Source of the DNA: Aquatica leii | Taxonomy: Eukaryota > Arthropoda > Insecta > Coleoptera > Lampyridae | Direction of reading: 5' to 3' | DNA length: 64,000 nucleotides | Assembly: GCA_035610365.1 (NCBI GenBank) | Contig: CM069439.1 | Coordinates: forward strand, 9,796,001 to 9,860,000 | Shown here: piece after piece, positions 36,743 to 49,100 of the stretch | How the letters are laid out: each line of letters begins with the position of its first letter | Numbering within the stretch: the first letter of the stretch is position 1 | The notes under the pieces: model-generated | Seen by the model: the letters and a program-made list of their open reading frames with translations, nothing else | What the model was told of the DNA's origin: nothing | Databases searched by the model: none | Made by a program: the position numbers and the translations under genes

Positions 36743-38010
36743 TTAGCACTGAAGACCATCTTTATTTAATTTCCCTTGAAAAGTCTTCTTTTTTTGATCG
36801 TGCATCCTTGAATGTATGGTAGAAATGCTGTTGTTTTGGTATCTTCTTGTTTTGATATCGGTCAGTTGTCTTCGGATTGCGTTGAGAATGTCCTTCCTGT
36901 AGTATCCATTCTTCAGTAAAGTACTTTGAAAACGTTCTATTTTTTTTCCAAGAATTTTGGTTCGCATATTATTTTTGCCCTCTTCACCAAGATGTGGAGC
37001 ACTCCTACTTTCTACATCAGATGATGGTGTTATTGCGCGTTTAGATACCTGTTCGTGTGTGTTGGTTTCTTGTAGACCTGGTGACAAAATGAGCCGTCGG
37101 CTTTCCGGTTACGAAGACATCTAGAAATAAACTTGACTAGGCTCACTTTGTCGTGGGACTACACTACAAAAGTGTCGTCCACATAACAGTACCAGCATTT
37201 TGGTTTCAGATTGCTGGTCGTCAGTGCTGCGTCGTCCGTCTGTTTGTAATAGGATCCGTTAAATGTAAACACTGTAGACTTTGTGCAAATATGTATTAGA
37301 TCGGTCAACGTCCCACTCCTGTCTTCTTCTTCCAGGTGTTGATGAATGAATTTCAAAGCTTGGTTTATAAGAATTTTGCTGAAGTTTACCAGGAGGTTGG
37401 TAAATTGCAACAACTAGGTACAAATTTTGTCAATGACATGAGTAGAGACGAACTTTTATGGACTGTTGCACAGATACTTTGTTCTAACAATCATCTCAAT
37501 CTCAATCAGATGTATTCCTGGTTTGTGGATCTTAAGAATGCCGCACAGGTAAGAGATTATTTTGTCTGATAGTAGTAGTTTTCTCTGCTCTACTGTTGCT
37601 ATCCAAGATATTTTGTTGGCGTTTGAAACCTCTTTCTACTATCTTGTTTTTTAATTCCTTGTGATCTCGTAGCTGAAGTCCTCTAAAAGAGTGTTTATTT
37701 TGGTAATGCAGCCCGCTGTATCCATGACCACTGTGACATTTCCCTGGTCGACTGGAAGAACGGTGATTTCTTTATTTCTCCTTAGAAATTGTAGGGGTCT
37801 TCGCTTCTATTTGGTTTTCTTCAATATACCCGCTGTCATCATCTTTATTACTTTCTTAACGTGCGCTGGAAGCATTCTAACTGTGGTTTCAATGACGCTG
37901 ACAATGTTTTCGTTCAGAATAGTTTTCAGGGCTAAAGCAAACTTTGCAAAGCTCCGAAGATTATTACTTCCCTTTTCAGCAAGATTCCTATGGACTAAGC
38001 TTTGAAACTC
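36743..38010 (-). mobile_element. Penelope-like element, minus-strand copy, degenerate
   Basis: Reading leftwards from about 38000: a KSLVHRNLAEKG-like start, EITVLPVDQGNVTVVMD (Penelope N-terminal block), GILKIHKP, then 37159-37413 with LTDLIHICTKSTVFTFNGSY, KQTDDAALT and the active site WYCYVDDTFVV at its edge, then 36743-37087 with FQSTLLKNGYYRKDILNAIRR. The RT active-site YVDD is intact but the frame is broken throughout and the endonuclease end is missing. Confidence 0.85.
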
Positions 38011-39010
38011 ATTTATCTACACTTGGAAAGAGAAGACATGAATGAGATGTTGACCAACTTGATATGCCTTTGCACGAAGTCTACAGTGTTCAGATTTAAC
38101 GAATCCTATTATTAACAAACGGACGGCGTAGCAATAGGGCCATCCCTGTTTCTAGTAGTAAAAAACATACACATGGAAGAATTTGAGAAGATAGCACTGG
38201 CGACCAGCAATCTAAAACCAAAGTGATGATATCGTTATGTGGTCGACACCTTTGTAGTAGGGCCCTACGGCAAAATAGGTTTAGGCAAGTTCATGGTGCA
38301 ACATCAAGAACAATTCACCATGAAAGTAGGAAACAACGAGAGTATTCTATTTCGAGATGTCCTCGTAACCAGAAAAGACGCCGGGTGTTTAAGAACACAA
38401 CACACATGGACAGGTATCTAAACGCGCAATCACACCAACATCCAATGCAGAAACTAGGAATGCTCCACACTTTGGAGAAGAGGGCAAAAGTTATATATAA
38501 ACCAGAATTCTTTGAAGAAGTAATGTAACATCTACAAAGTGTTCTACAAAGGAATGGATACTGCAAAAAAGATATTCTTAACTCGATCCGAAAACCAACA
38601 GCATTCTTACCATGCATTCAAAAATACACGACAAAAATAAAAAGACCTCTCAAGAGAAATACAGTGAAGGTGGCCTTCAGTGCTAAAGAGAAGATGTTAA
38701 CCATGTTTCCGAAACCCATAACACTCAAGAAAAAACTTCAAGATGCCGAAGTCTACAGTATACCCTGCTCCCGTGGGAAAGTATATATAGGACAGGCCGG
38801 AAGGAAGATCAACACCAGGATGAACGTACACATAGCAGAGACGAGAAGGAATAGCATGAGATCCGCAATAGCGTAACACTGTCAGACCACAAGGCGTGCA
38901 ATTGACTTTGACGGAACCAAGACACTTGCCAGAGTTAGATGCTTTTGACCAAGAATTTACAGAAAAGCGATAGAGATCCATAATGGTGGCAATAATTTTA
39001 ATAGGGACGA
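37990..39010 (+). mobile_element. Penelope-like element, plus-strand copy, with GIY-YIG endonuclease
   Basis: Reading rightwards: MLTNLICLCTKSTVF, QTDGVAIGPSLFLVV, RYVVDTFVV (YVDD altered to YVVD), YLNAQSHQHPMQKLGMLHTL, VLQRNGYCKKDIL, then the GIY-YIG nuclease EVYSIPCSRGKVYIGQAGRK with EAIEIHNGGNNFNRDDG downstream near 38970-39020. It shares the KSTVF..F motif with the minus-strand copy beside it but starts more internally. Several stops make it inactive. Confidence 0.87.
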
Positions 39011-40178
39011 CGGAATAGAGATTCCTTCCGCCTCGAAGGAAGAAGACCGGTCAATTGAAACATCACAGATCAGTGAACGGGCAATTAGTATAAACCCAAG
39101 AGTAAACAAACCAATTTCAGAAATCTTCTGAAGACAGTTACGAGATGATCCGAATTGATCCAGCATTACTATTACCATTTGTCTAAAGTATTTTTGGCGA
39201 GTTGACGTCACCACTTCTAGTCGCAAGGATGAATTCACTGTTCTTAATTTCGACTCAAAAGTGTTTCTGGTGGATTTTCACGTTTGATAATAAAAAACGA
39301 CAGCTTTTAAAATCTAATCATCAAACCCCTATGGAAATTTATTAAAAACATTTTTTTTTAACTCTAAAATGTGGTTTTTTAATTTTTTACCTGTATTAAG
39401 ATTTTGTACTTTTTTGCGTTGCAACTTTTTTGCCTAAAAATTCTAATGCATTTGCACTGATAAACTTATTTTCATATTTAAAATTCACGTTTATAAACGA
39501 TATTTGTCTCTTGTGATTATGATTTTATTTACAAACAGTAAACGACGTAATTGTAACGTACTTTTTACGTACTACATACGTTCAAATGTTTATGCTACCT
39601 TACGTATAAAAATACATACTTAGCAATAAGAAATTACATAGAATATACATAGAAGAGTGTGTACTATGTAGATACTAATTTATTTGCACCATACCTGCAA
39701 AGATACATATGTCAAATATGCGTATTAGAATAAGTACGTATTAACTTACGTACATTATACGTACCAAAAAGTACGTGCTAAATTAGAAAAAATAATACAT
39801 CCTTGTGTAAAAATAATTGTGTAAAAAGTACATGCTTTATATACGTACTAAAAGTTACGTGTTAAATTGGTAAAAAATATATCGTCTTAATTACGTCTTT
39901 TTTTGGAGTTTTTACGTATGCTTGCGACGTAATTGTATTTTTCAACAATAAACGTTGATTTTAGAATTTTTAGATCAAATAAAATCTAACCATGTACTGT
40001 ATAAAAATTTATTTTGAACTATTTGCAACCTTAAGTATGTTTTTAAGTACTTTAATACAGAACCATACATCTAATTAGGTACATTTATATGACTTTGACC
40101 TTAATTAATAGAAAACCTTTGACTAGTTCAACAATACAGTTTAGGTACATTATCAGATCATATTGTTTTAAACACAAT
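39011..40178. other. Unassigned DNA with a TACGTA-rich patch
   Basis: 39240-39500 is AT-rich with no gene. From about 39535 to 39930 the tetramer ACGT occurs about twenty times, mostly as TACGTA/TACGTAC. It also includes the 3' flank of the prolyl 3-hydroxylase gene. Confidence 0.5.
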
Positions 40179-43100
40179 TTAATTCATAAACTGATGTAGC
40201 AATTTATAAGCTATGGTTCTATCATTTTCTTTATACTTTTTATTAAAAGTGAACCAAATGGCTATGGCACAACGTGTTCCTCTCGTCACGGCTTTTACTC
40301 CATGTAAGTTTTCAGCTCCCGACGAAAAACCAATCATTCTACCACATTTTGGTTTTATAGTACTCTGCAACAAAATGTTATTGCCGACAAATTCAACAAA
40401 AATAGTAATACCTGAATAAAATTTCCAAACATATCTTGAGAAAAAATAAAATCGCCACCATCAAAATTGTTGTTTAAATAAATAATCGCACTATAGTCTC
40501 TCCATATATAAGCAGGTAACGATTTTCGGCAAATTCCATTTTCCCCAATATTGCAATTATCTGCATGAATGGAATGGCTAAAATCGGTTCTATTTTTATT
40601 TCCTAAAATGTTTAAGATGGAGTGTTCTAGTAGTCTGTTCAAGAGTCGTACAGAGCAATACAAAAAAAATCTTTGGGGTTTTTATTTTTATCTAAATCAA
40701 AGTTGATACTCAACCCGCAAAAATTTTCATAGTGCTCTACGAAGACAGTGTTAAAAATACCTGATAATGAAGATCTACAAACCAAGTGAGTGTAAGTAAA
40801 ATAGAGCGTTTGTTTTATACTGAAGTTATCTTCCAATAGTTTCTTAGCAATCTCTGTACTTTTTAAGTACAAATAAAGTTCTCTATAATTTACACGTCCA
40901 AAGTGGAACAACAAAGCGGCACGTCCTATACTGATTCCTTTAAAAGTTTCTAACACAGTATGAGGAGTCGGATTTCCTTTATACCCATCTCCTTTTTGAG
41001 CAAAATCTTGGGCAATTCGTAACATGGTTTTACATTCGGTCGGCGTTAATAGACCATCAACTACAAATCTTTTGGTGCCGTTCAAATCTTTGTTATCCAT
41101 GACCAACTGAATGTTTGAATTATGATTTGTTAGAATTTCCAATTGTGGTGCCTTGCAGTAACTCGATAAATATTTCTATTGTTGATAAAATGACCAAAAA
41201 ATCAGTAAAGAGAGAAATTTAGATGTGGTTTAAGATAGATTAAAAGCACCTTTAAGTTTTTATAATGAAATGACATATGTAGAAGTGCGCTTGATTGATT
41301 TACAACGCTATTTTACACTATGTAACAATACACCGCTGTGAAAATAAGAAGTGGAGTACGTACGTTTAACAAGGAATGTATATATAACTCAAGTTAACAT
41401 TAGTAGGAATTTCCAAAGCCATACAAATAACACTGAAAGCAAATGTATACGATAATTAGGAACATTTATTTCAGTATATACATTAGTGTCAAATACAAAA
41501 ATAACAAAACTATTACTAAATTGGTTATCACTGCGTTGTTTAGTCAAAATACTCGTCCCAATCTACAAAGAATTCATGATTCATCTACAGGAGAAGAGTG
41601 TTCCTGCAAGCAAACATTGTTAGTGTAGACATTCATGCAAATATGCAAATAAATAAAATTTCGAAAAAAAGATCTATATAAAAAATTAAAGATTTTAGTT
41701 ACCATAGACCATGCGTTGTCAAACAGAATTAATCATATAGCTTTTAGTCGATATCATAAGAAAATCATAGTTACATAGATATAAATACCTCGGTTGACTT
41801 TTCTTCTTTGGTCTCAGCGCCATCTGTTTCGTTAAACCTATATTCAGTATCGATAAATTTTAATAACCTTTTTTCGTAAGTCAGTCTTCGGACATAATAA
41901 ACTGCCTCCTACAAAAAAGTTTAACCTTCCGTAAAATGTAAAAAATAAGTTGAAAAAGAAAGACTTACTGGCCTAGGTGTAAAAAAATTGTTTTCCACTT
42001 TCGGTAAACTTTTGTAATATTCCATATTACTTCTCATTGTGTCATCATTTGGGTAAAATAAAACATAACTAGCTGCAGCTTGACACGCCGCTTTAAGATT
42101 GTTATCTACAAAAAGCGTCGATAGTAAAAGAGTTATATCTATTTTCACTCACTTTTGAAATAAGCAAACTGCAAATAATGGTAATGACTAGGAAGAAGAT
42201 CGTCATGGTACTCTCCGTTTAAGTTGTTTAACTGCTGGGCACACTTCGTCTTACAATTTAAGGCGAATGTATAGTGATCTAAGAACAATACAGTAAACGC
42301 AAAAAGTAAGAACAAAAAAAATACTAACTAGCAATCGATGGTATTAAATCAGGGTACCATCCTTGGTCAAAAGGACCTTCACATAAAGCTCTACATTCCT
42401 CTTCGGCTTGTAAGTAAGAAACTAAAGACTCCTCCATATTGTTTTCTACAGCTTTCCAATCTTTCTTGTCGTACGCATCCACTCCGTGAATATATAAGTA
42501 GATGTGGTCCTGTGAGTTTACAACTAGTAAAACTACTACAAAAAAAACTTACTCACTTTAGCCTCAAAATTCACTATCTCTTTCATATCAACTTCAGGAA
42601 GAGTAGAATAAAATTTAAGCGATTTTGTGGCAGCGTCGTCCTTTGCATGTACGACTAGATAAGTAAAAACTGCAGACGCAGCTTTTTGGAACTGTTTTTT
42701 CTGTAAAAAAAAACGTATCACAAAATATTGAAGCGTTCCCGAAGTATTTAGAAACGATGATCGAAAACGATAGAACGTTCTGGAACCAGATAACGTAGCA
42801 ATATAAAAAGTATTCGAAGGAAGTTGAAGTTAGTTTTTAATCGAGTCTAGTCAAAAGTCAAAAAAATATTGTGTCAATTTAGATAAATAAAGTACACGTG
42901 GGGGTTCAAATTAATACAACGTCGTTGATAAACAAAAAGTGCAACTTATCGGACAGTGTTTGTAAACATCGAGTGATAGTTATATATAAATTCCTTGTCA
43001 GTTGTTTTTCTTTAATGTAATTTCTTTATTAGTTAATTCAATTAAATTAATTACCTTTATAAAAATTAGTTCTAAATTACGTATAAATAGTGAAACCTTC

Positions 43101-46100
43101 AGCTTCGAGAGTGTTCACAAACTTTTTATCTACTTCCAGAACGTTTGAGAAGGCTGTAGAAAATTCTCGCGATAGATAACGGAAATATATAAAAACGGCG
43201 CAAAGAGAGCGTAGGTCAGTTATTCAAAGTCGCCAGTGTTAAGAAGATGTTTAAATAAATAAGTTTTAAAATTCGTTACATTGGTGATAAAGATGTTTAG
43301 TTCGCGATTTGCGTGTTCCTTTATAGTGTGTAATTCTAGCTGTTCCAGTTCGTTACAGTAATGTATTTAAACTTTTTATTCGTGGTGTATATAACTTATG
43401 CCGGTAACTCGTTAGCAAACTAAAATGGATGCAAAAAACTTTGAGATTGTCGAATCAAGAAATAAAAAATGTGGAAAAATTCTCAGAAAATGAAAGAAAA
43501 GTTTTCCAAACATTCTCAGAAAATGGAAGAAAATTCTAGAAAAATAGAAGAAAAAATGTTCGAACAGTACCAGAAAATTCAGGAAAATTCTAGAAGTTTA
43601 AAAGAAGAAATACGAACGAGCATAGAAAATCAAATTAAAGTTGTTCAAGAGGAAACCCAAGCAGATATGGTAAATTTAAAAGAATAAATTTGCGAATCTG
43701 TGAATGAGAAAATAGAAGCAATAGAAGACAAACTAGAAGACAAAATGAAACTGCTTGAAGAAAGAACGAATCAAATGAATTGTCACGGCGAAGGAAGTGT
43801 CACGAGTGAAGATTTAATAGACTATCAAGAAGAAACCAAAAGAAAAGTTGTACCTCCAAATTTTGATAGTAAAGTTCCATGGTCAACCTACTACAAGCAG
43901 TTTAGAGTCGCAGCTACAGCTAATAGATAAAGCAACAAGCAGAAAGTAACGTCTTTAATAGTGTCCTTACGTGGAAAAGCGCTAGGATTTTTGCAGACTG
44001 TTCCTGACCACCTACAACAAAATGACGAACTCTAAATTTCACGTATAGAAATGAGATATGAAGATGCTCATCTTCAACAAGTGTACCAAGCTCAAACTAC
44101 AAGTCGGATTCAGAGAGCTGCCGAAAGTCTGCAATAGCGCCAGATATCTTCTTGGAGCAGTTGGCTATTCAAGCCTTTGTAGGCGGCCTCAGAGACAACG
44201 AAACGCAACAGACACTCCGGTTTGCTCGAGCGCTCAAAAATTTAGAACGAGTTGACCAAAAGAGACAAAACTTAATCTCATCTAGTCATTTATCTCAATG
44301 GCAAGATCAATGGAAGTGTTAAGTTACTGGTTCACACGGGAGCGACGAAGACCATCATTCGTCCGAACATATTACGGGAAGATGAGAAGACATCACCAGT
44401 AACAGTACGACTTCGAACGGCGACAGGCGGAGAAATACCTCCCTGTTCTAAATGACCTATAGAAAACTATAAACAAAGCTACAGGTTCCAATAGGATTCA
44501 TATAGTGCTTTTATCGCTGAAATTACCCATTAGTTCCTACTGCAACGTATAAGCAATAATCTGTATATTTTTAAAGGATGCCATAAGATAACCTATAAAT
44601 TTGTATAGAAACTTACAAATGTCTATGAGTTAAATTCTCTAAAATTAATTCCTATAGGTTGCTATTAGTTATTACGGAAAACCACAATTTCTATTTAAAA
44701 AACTAGAGAAAACCCCTATAGAAAACTATAAAACAAAGGTCATATCAAAGGATGTATGTATACTTATTTTATATGTTATTGATAAATTAAATTGAAAATT
44801 CCAAATAAATCTCAGAGGTTATCAATGGACGCCGAACTAAAGCTAAAAAAATTTTGTATACAATAACATTTGCGGTGAAAATTCACTTCTTTTTATTTGT
44901 TTCTATAGAAATTTCGTTGATTAAAATCAATTTTTTTTAACTAGGAATAAATAGGAAATGTTATATTGCACTTTTTCTTAACAGATTTTATTGTTTTATT
45001 TATTTGTTTTTTATGTTTATTTATTTTTAATAAGAAATTTTCAGGAGGTTCCTACACTTTTCCATACGTAAAACATTCCTTGGAATTTACCTATGTAAAC
45101 CCATATAAAGCTTTAAATAGTACCTATACACTTTCCTATAAAACCTTTTCAAATCTATTAATAAATAAAATTTCTATGGGTTTGAATACATTTTCTGTGG
45201 GTCATTTACAAGAGGGCTACTCATGGACAAGTCAATGTAACCATTGGTTTCGGAAATAGAGTACTTTACGGTCAAGTACTGGTAGCCGATATCACGGAAG
45301 AAGTCATCCTCACGCAGCCGTGCGAGTCTTATTGAGTGTACGCCTGGATGGAAATCTCCGTGATTGAACCAATGGAGAGCGACTTAGTTGAAAAAAGACT
45401 ACTCGTTGGCAGAACTTTAGTACGAGTGAAAAACACGATGCCAGTAAGGTTCTTAAATATCAACTCAGATCCAGTAACGTTGAAAAAAAAGACCGTGGTA
45501 AGCCAATGCACGTAAGTACATATCTCAAATTGTGAGATGCGTGAAGTCTAACAAGGATACGTCCCCGAAGAAGTGCCCACAACATCTATTAGACATTCTT
45601 ACCTTTAAAAACATCAGCCAAGACCAGCTGGCTAAAGTTAAAGTATTGATCCAACAGCATCAAGATGTGTTCGCGCTGGAGAGTGGTTCCAAAGGAAGAA
45701 CTAACATAGTGAAACATAACGCCGACTTCCTTTGGCGAAAAAAGAAGAAGCCGAACAAATAATTAGGAATATGGAAAGAGAAGGCGTGATTGAACCTTTA
45801 AATAGCCTATGGGCGTCCCTAGTGGTACTCGTAAAAAAAGAAAAATGGATCAACGAGGTTTTGCGTAGACTACAGACAGCTAAACAACGTGACCAAAAAG
45901 GACAGCTACCACGTTAGATTTAAAGAGTAGTTACTGGCAGGTAGAATTGAAACCCAAGGATCGTGAAAAACAGCTTTTACGATTGAAACTGGTTTGTGGA
46001 AGTTCACTGTGATGCCCTTCGGCCTCTGTATCGCTCCTGCAACGTTCAAGCGTTTGATGGAAACTATCTTAGGCGGACTGTCTTGGAAGACGTGCTTGGT

Positions 46101-49100
46101 CGGGAGGTCGTTTGAAGAACACTTGAACAACTTGAAAAAAGTGTTCCAGCGACTACGTGGAGCAAATATCAAACTGAGCCCAAAGAAATGCCACGTATTT
46201 AAGAAGGAAGTGCAATACCTTGGCCGCGTCGTATCTAGAGATGGAGTAAAGGCTGACCCAGACAAAATCCGAGCAGTGCAAGCATGGCCAAGACCAATTA
46301 ACAAACACCAGGTCCAAAGCTTCCTTGGGTTGTGCTCCTATTACAGACTATTTGTACCCGGATTTGCCAATATTGCCAAACCTTTGACAAAATTGACTGA
46401 AGAAAGATCAGAATTTAGATGGAAGAAAGACTGCAAAAATGATTTCTATCAACTAAAACAGGCCCTAATCACTTCGCCGATTTTAAGATACCCAAGAGAA
46501 GATGGAAAATTTGTTCTGGATACCGACGCAAGCAATCTGGCTATAGGCGCGGTCCTTTCGCAGGTTCAAGATGGACAAGAAAAAGTTATCGCGTATTTTA
46601 GCAAGGTTTTGTCCAGCCCAGAAAGGAATTATTGCGTGACTATGAGGAAGCTGTTAGCAATTGTCAAGTCCATAGAACATTTCTACAAATATTTGCATGG
46701 CCGAACATTTTTACGTTTACGGACCACGCCGCTTTAAAATGGCTATGTTCCATAACCCGGAAGGACAAGAAGCAAGATGGATCGAGAAACTGCAAAAGTA
46801 TGACTATAAAACAGAACACCGTGCCGAAAGCGGTCATCGGAACGCGGATGCCTTGTCCAGAACACCATGTCTGGCGGGCTGCAGCAATTATTCGCGACTT
46901 GAAGAAAAAGTGAAATGCCTCAGAGGAAATGGTTGATAACGAGTAAGAACTTGAGCAGTTGTGTCGCAAACAAGAAAACGATGCTGAAATAAAACTACTA
47001 CTGGACTGGGGAGAAAATGACTGACGACCTACCTGGGAAGAAATGAGTGCTTTGGGCAGAAACATCAAAGCGTACTGAGCGCAGTAGGACTCTGGCACGG
47101 GAAACAGACTACAGTTTGTGTGCCAAAAAGCCGGGTGTTGAAGCATCTCCGCGATGATACATCAGGAGGACGCTTTGGCATAAAGAAGCCATTGGGGAAA
47201 GTTCCAGAAAGATTCTACTGGGTGAACTGTAAAGAAGACGTCATGAAATAATGCCGTAAGTGCACAGTCTCCGCATCAAGAAATAGTCTTGCGAGAAAGC
47301 GCAAACCACCAATAAAGCAATATAACGTAGGAAGCCCTTTAGAAAGAGTAGCGATTGACATAGTAGGGCCGTTTCCAGAATCTAATTCGGGAAACAAATA
47401 CATCCTGGTGGCGATGGATTATTTCACAAAATGGCCGAAAGCTTACGCCATACCTAATCAAGATGCAGCTACAGTCGCAGACGTATTAGTGAAAATGTTT
47501 TTCTGCCGGTTTGGAGTTCCGTTGGAATTACACTCCGACCAAGACCGCAACAGTCTGAGATGTTTCAAGAGGTTTGCCGACTGTTGGCAATTAAGAAAAC
47601 TAGAACGACGCTTCTCCATCTTCAATATGATGGATTGTTTCAGCAGATGAATCGAACCATGGAAAACTACTTACCCAAAGTAGTGTCCGAACACCACAGA
47701 AACTGAGATTAGTAGTTGCACCTTTTCCTAATGACATACTAATCATCCGTTCACGAAAGCAAGGCACAAAATGGTGGGTTTCAACCTGGCGACATGGTGT
47801 GGTTGTATAATCCTTGTTACGTGCGAAATTTTTCATTACGAAATACTCTGTATATGAATTCAAATTAGATTCCGGTTTTGACGCCCTCTACCGATCTTTT
47901 CTCGTGACTGTCATTTTACGACAAAATCGTGAAGCTGTCAACTATTTTTAAGAACATCACGTGTGATGGACACAAATTTATAAGGCGATTGCGAATTTAT
48001 TACGATTCTTTCGGCACAGGGTAAGATATTTTGTCTTCAATCTATTAAGAGTCCTTCGTAATTTCTATATTAATGTGATAGCCGGTTCCCACCACGTTGC
48101 CAGCCATTGTGTATTTCAAGCAGTAATAAAGATGCATAAGTACCATTAATGAATAATGCTACCGAGCATATAAGCTGTTGTGAGGGCCTGCTACTTAAAT
48201 AACATCGAGGTCTTGTCTAACACTGCGTCGTAGATGCTGCTTTGGGAATAGAAGTCGATTGTGTTATCAGCCACCTGTTCTAAATTACTACCTACAGTAT
48301 TCGATACACGGGTTTTTATATAATACTTAATGATTTATTAATACTAATTTTGTAGCTTACTATTCTTCGTGAGTTGGTGTGTGACACGATTTGCTTTTAA
48401 ATAATTATTACAGGCCGCTGGCGGAGAAAACGTTTTCTTCGAAGTGGAAACTGGACTTCGGGTGAGTTTATGTACTTAATTTTTATATCGTTGTCACAAA
48501 AGTTACTCACAGAATTTTGATCAATATTAACAACCGTAATTATATTTGTTGCTTATATACCAATAATGTAACTGTAATCATTCACTTTACTGTATCGCAT
48601 GCTGTGTGTGTGAAAAATATTTACTTCGACCTTTTCTGGGCTGTTCGTTTCAACCTAACGTCAATGTGTAGTGTGTGTTGCCGCTACTGCGGGCATTCAT
48701 GTATTAGAACTTCGATATAATCTAGTAAATCTTATGTATTGCGAAATCAAAGTTTTCTACACTTGTTAACGAAAATTATTAGTCATGCTAATATTTAAGG
48801 ATTGCGCATTTAGCGTATAATTGTCAATTTACTGCGCTACTACATTAAAACTGTGATATTTGTTAATTCTACGTGGAAACCATTCGAGCATCGAGAGGTG
48901 CAGAAATTTCGTATATTCTTATTAGTATCCAACGTTAATACATTAAAGTGATTATAATTGTTAATCTCTCTTGTTATTTTTCTTTTTCCTGTGATTATCG
49001 TTATCTATTAACTAATTTTGGCTACTCGAACATCAGAGTAATAAGTATTACGAACCTTAAATTGAGTTACAAGTTTGAATCGTCTGTCGTGATCGAGGCA

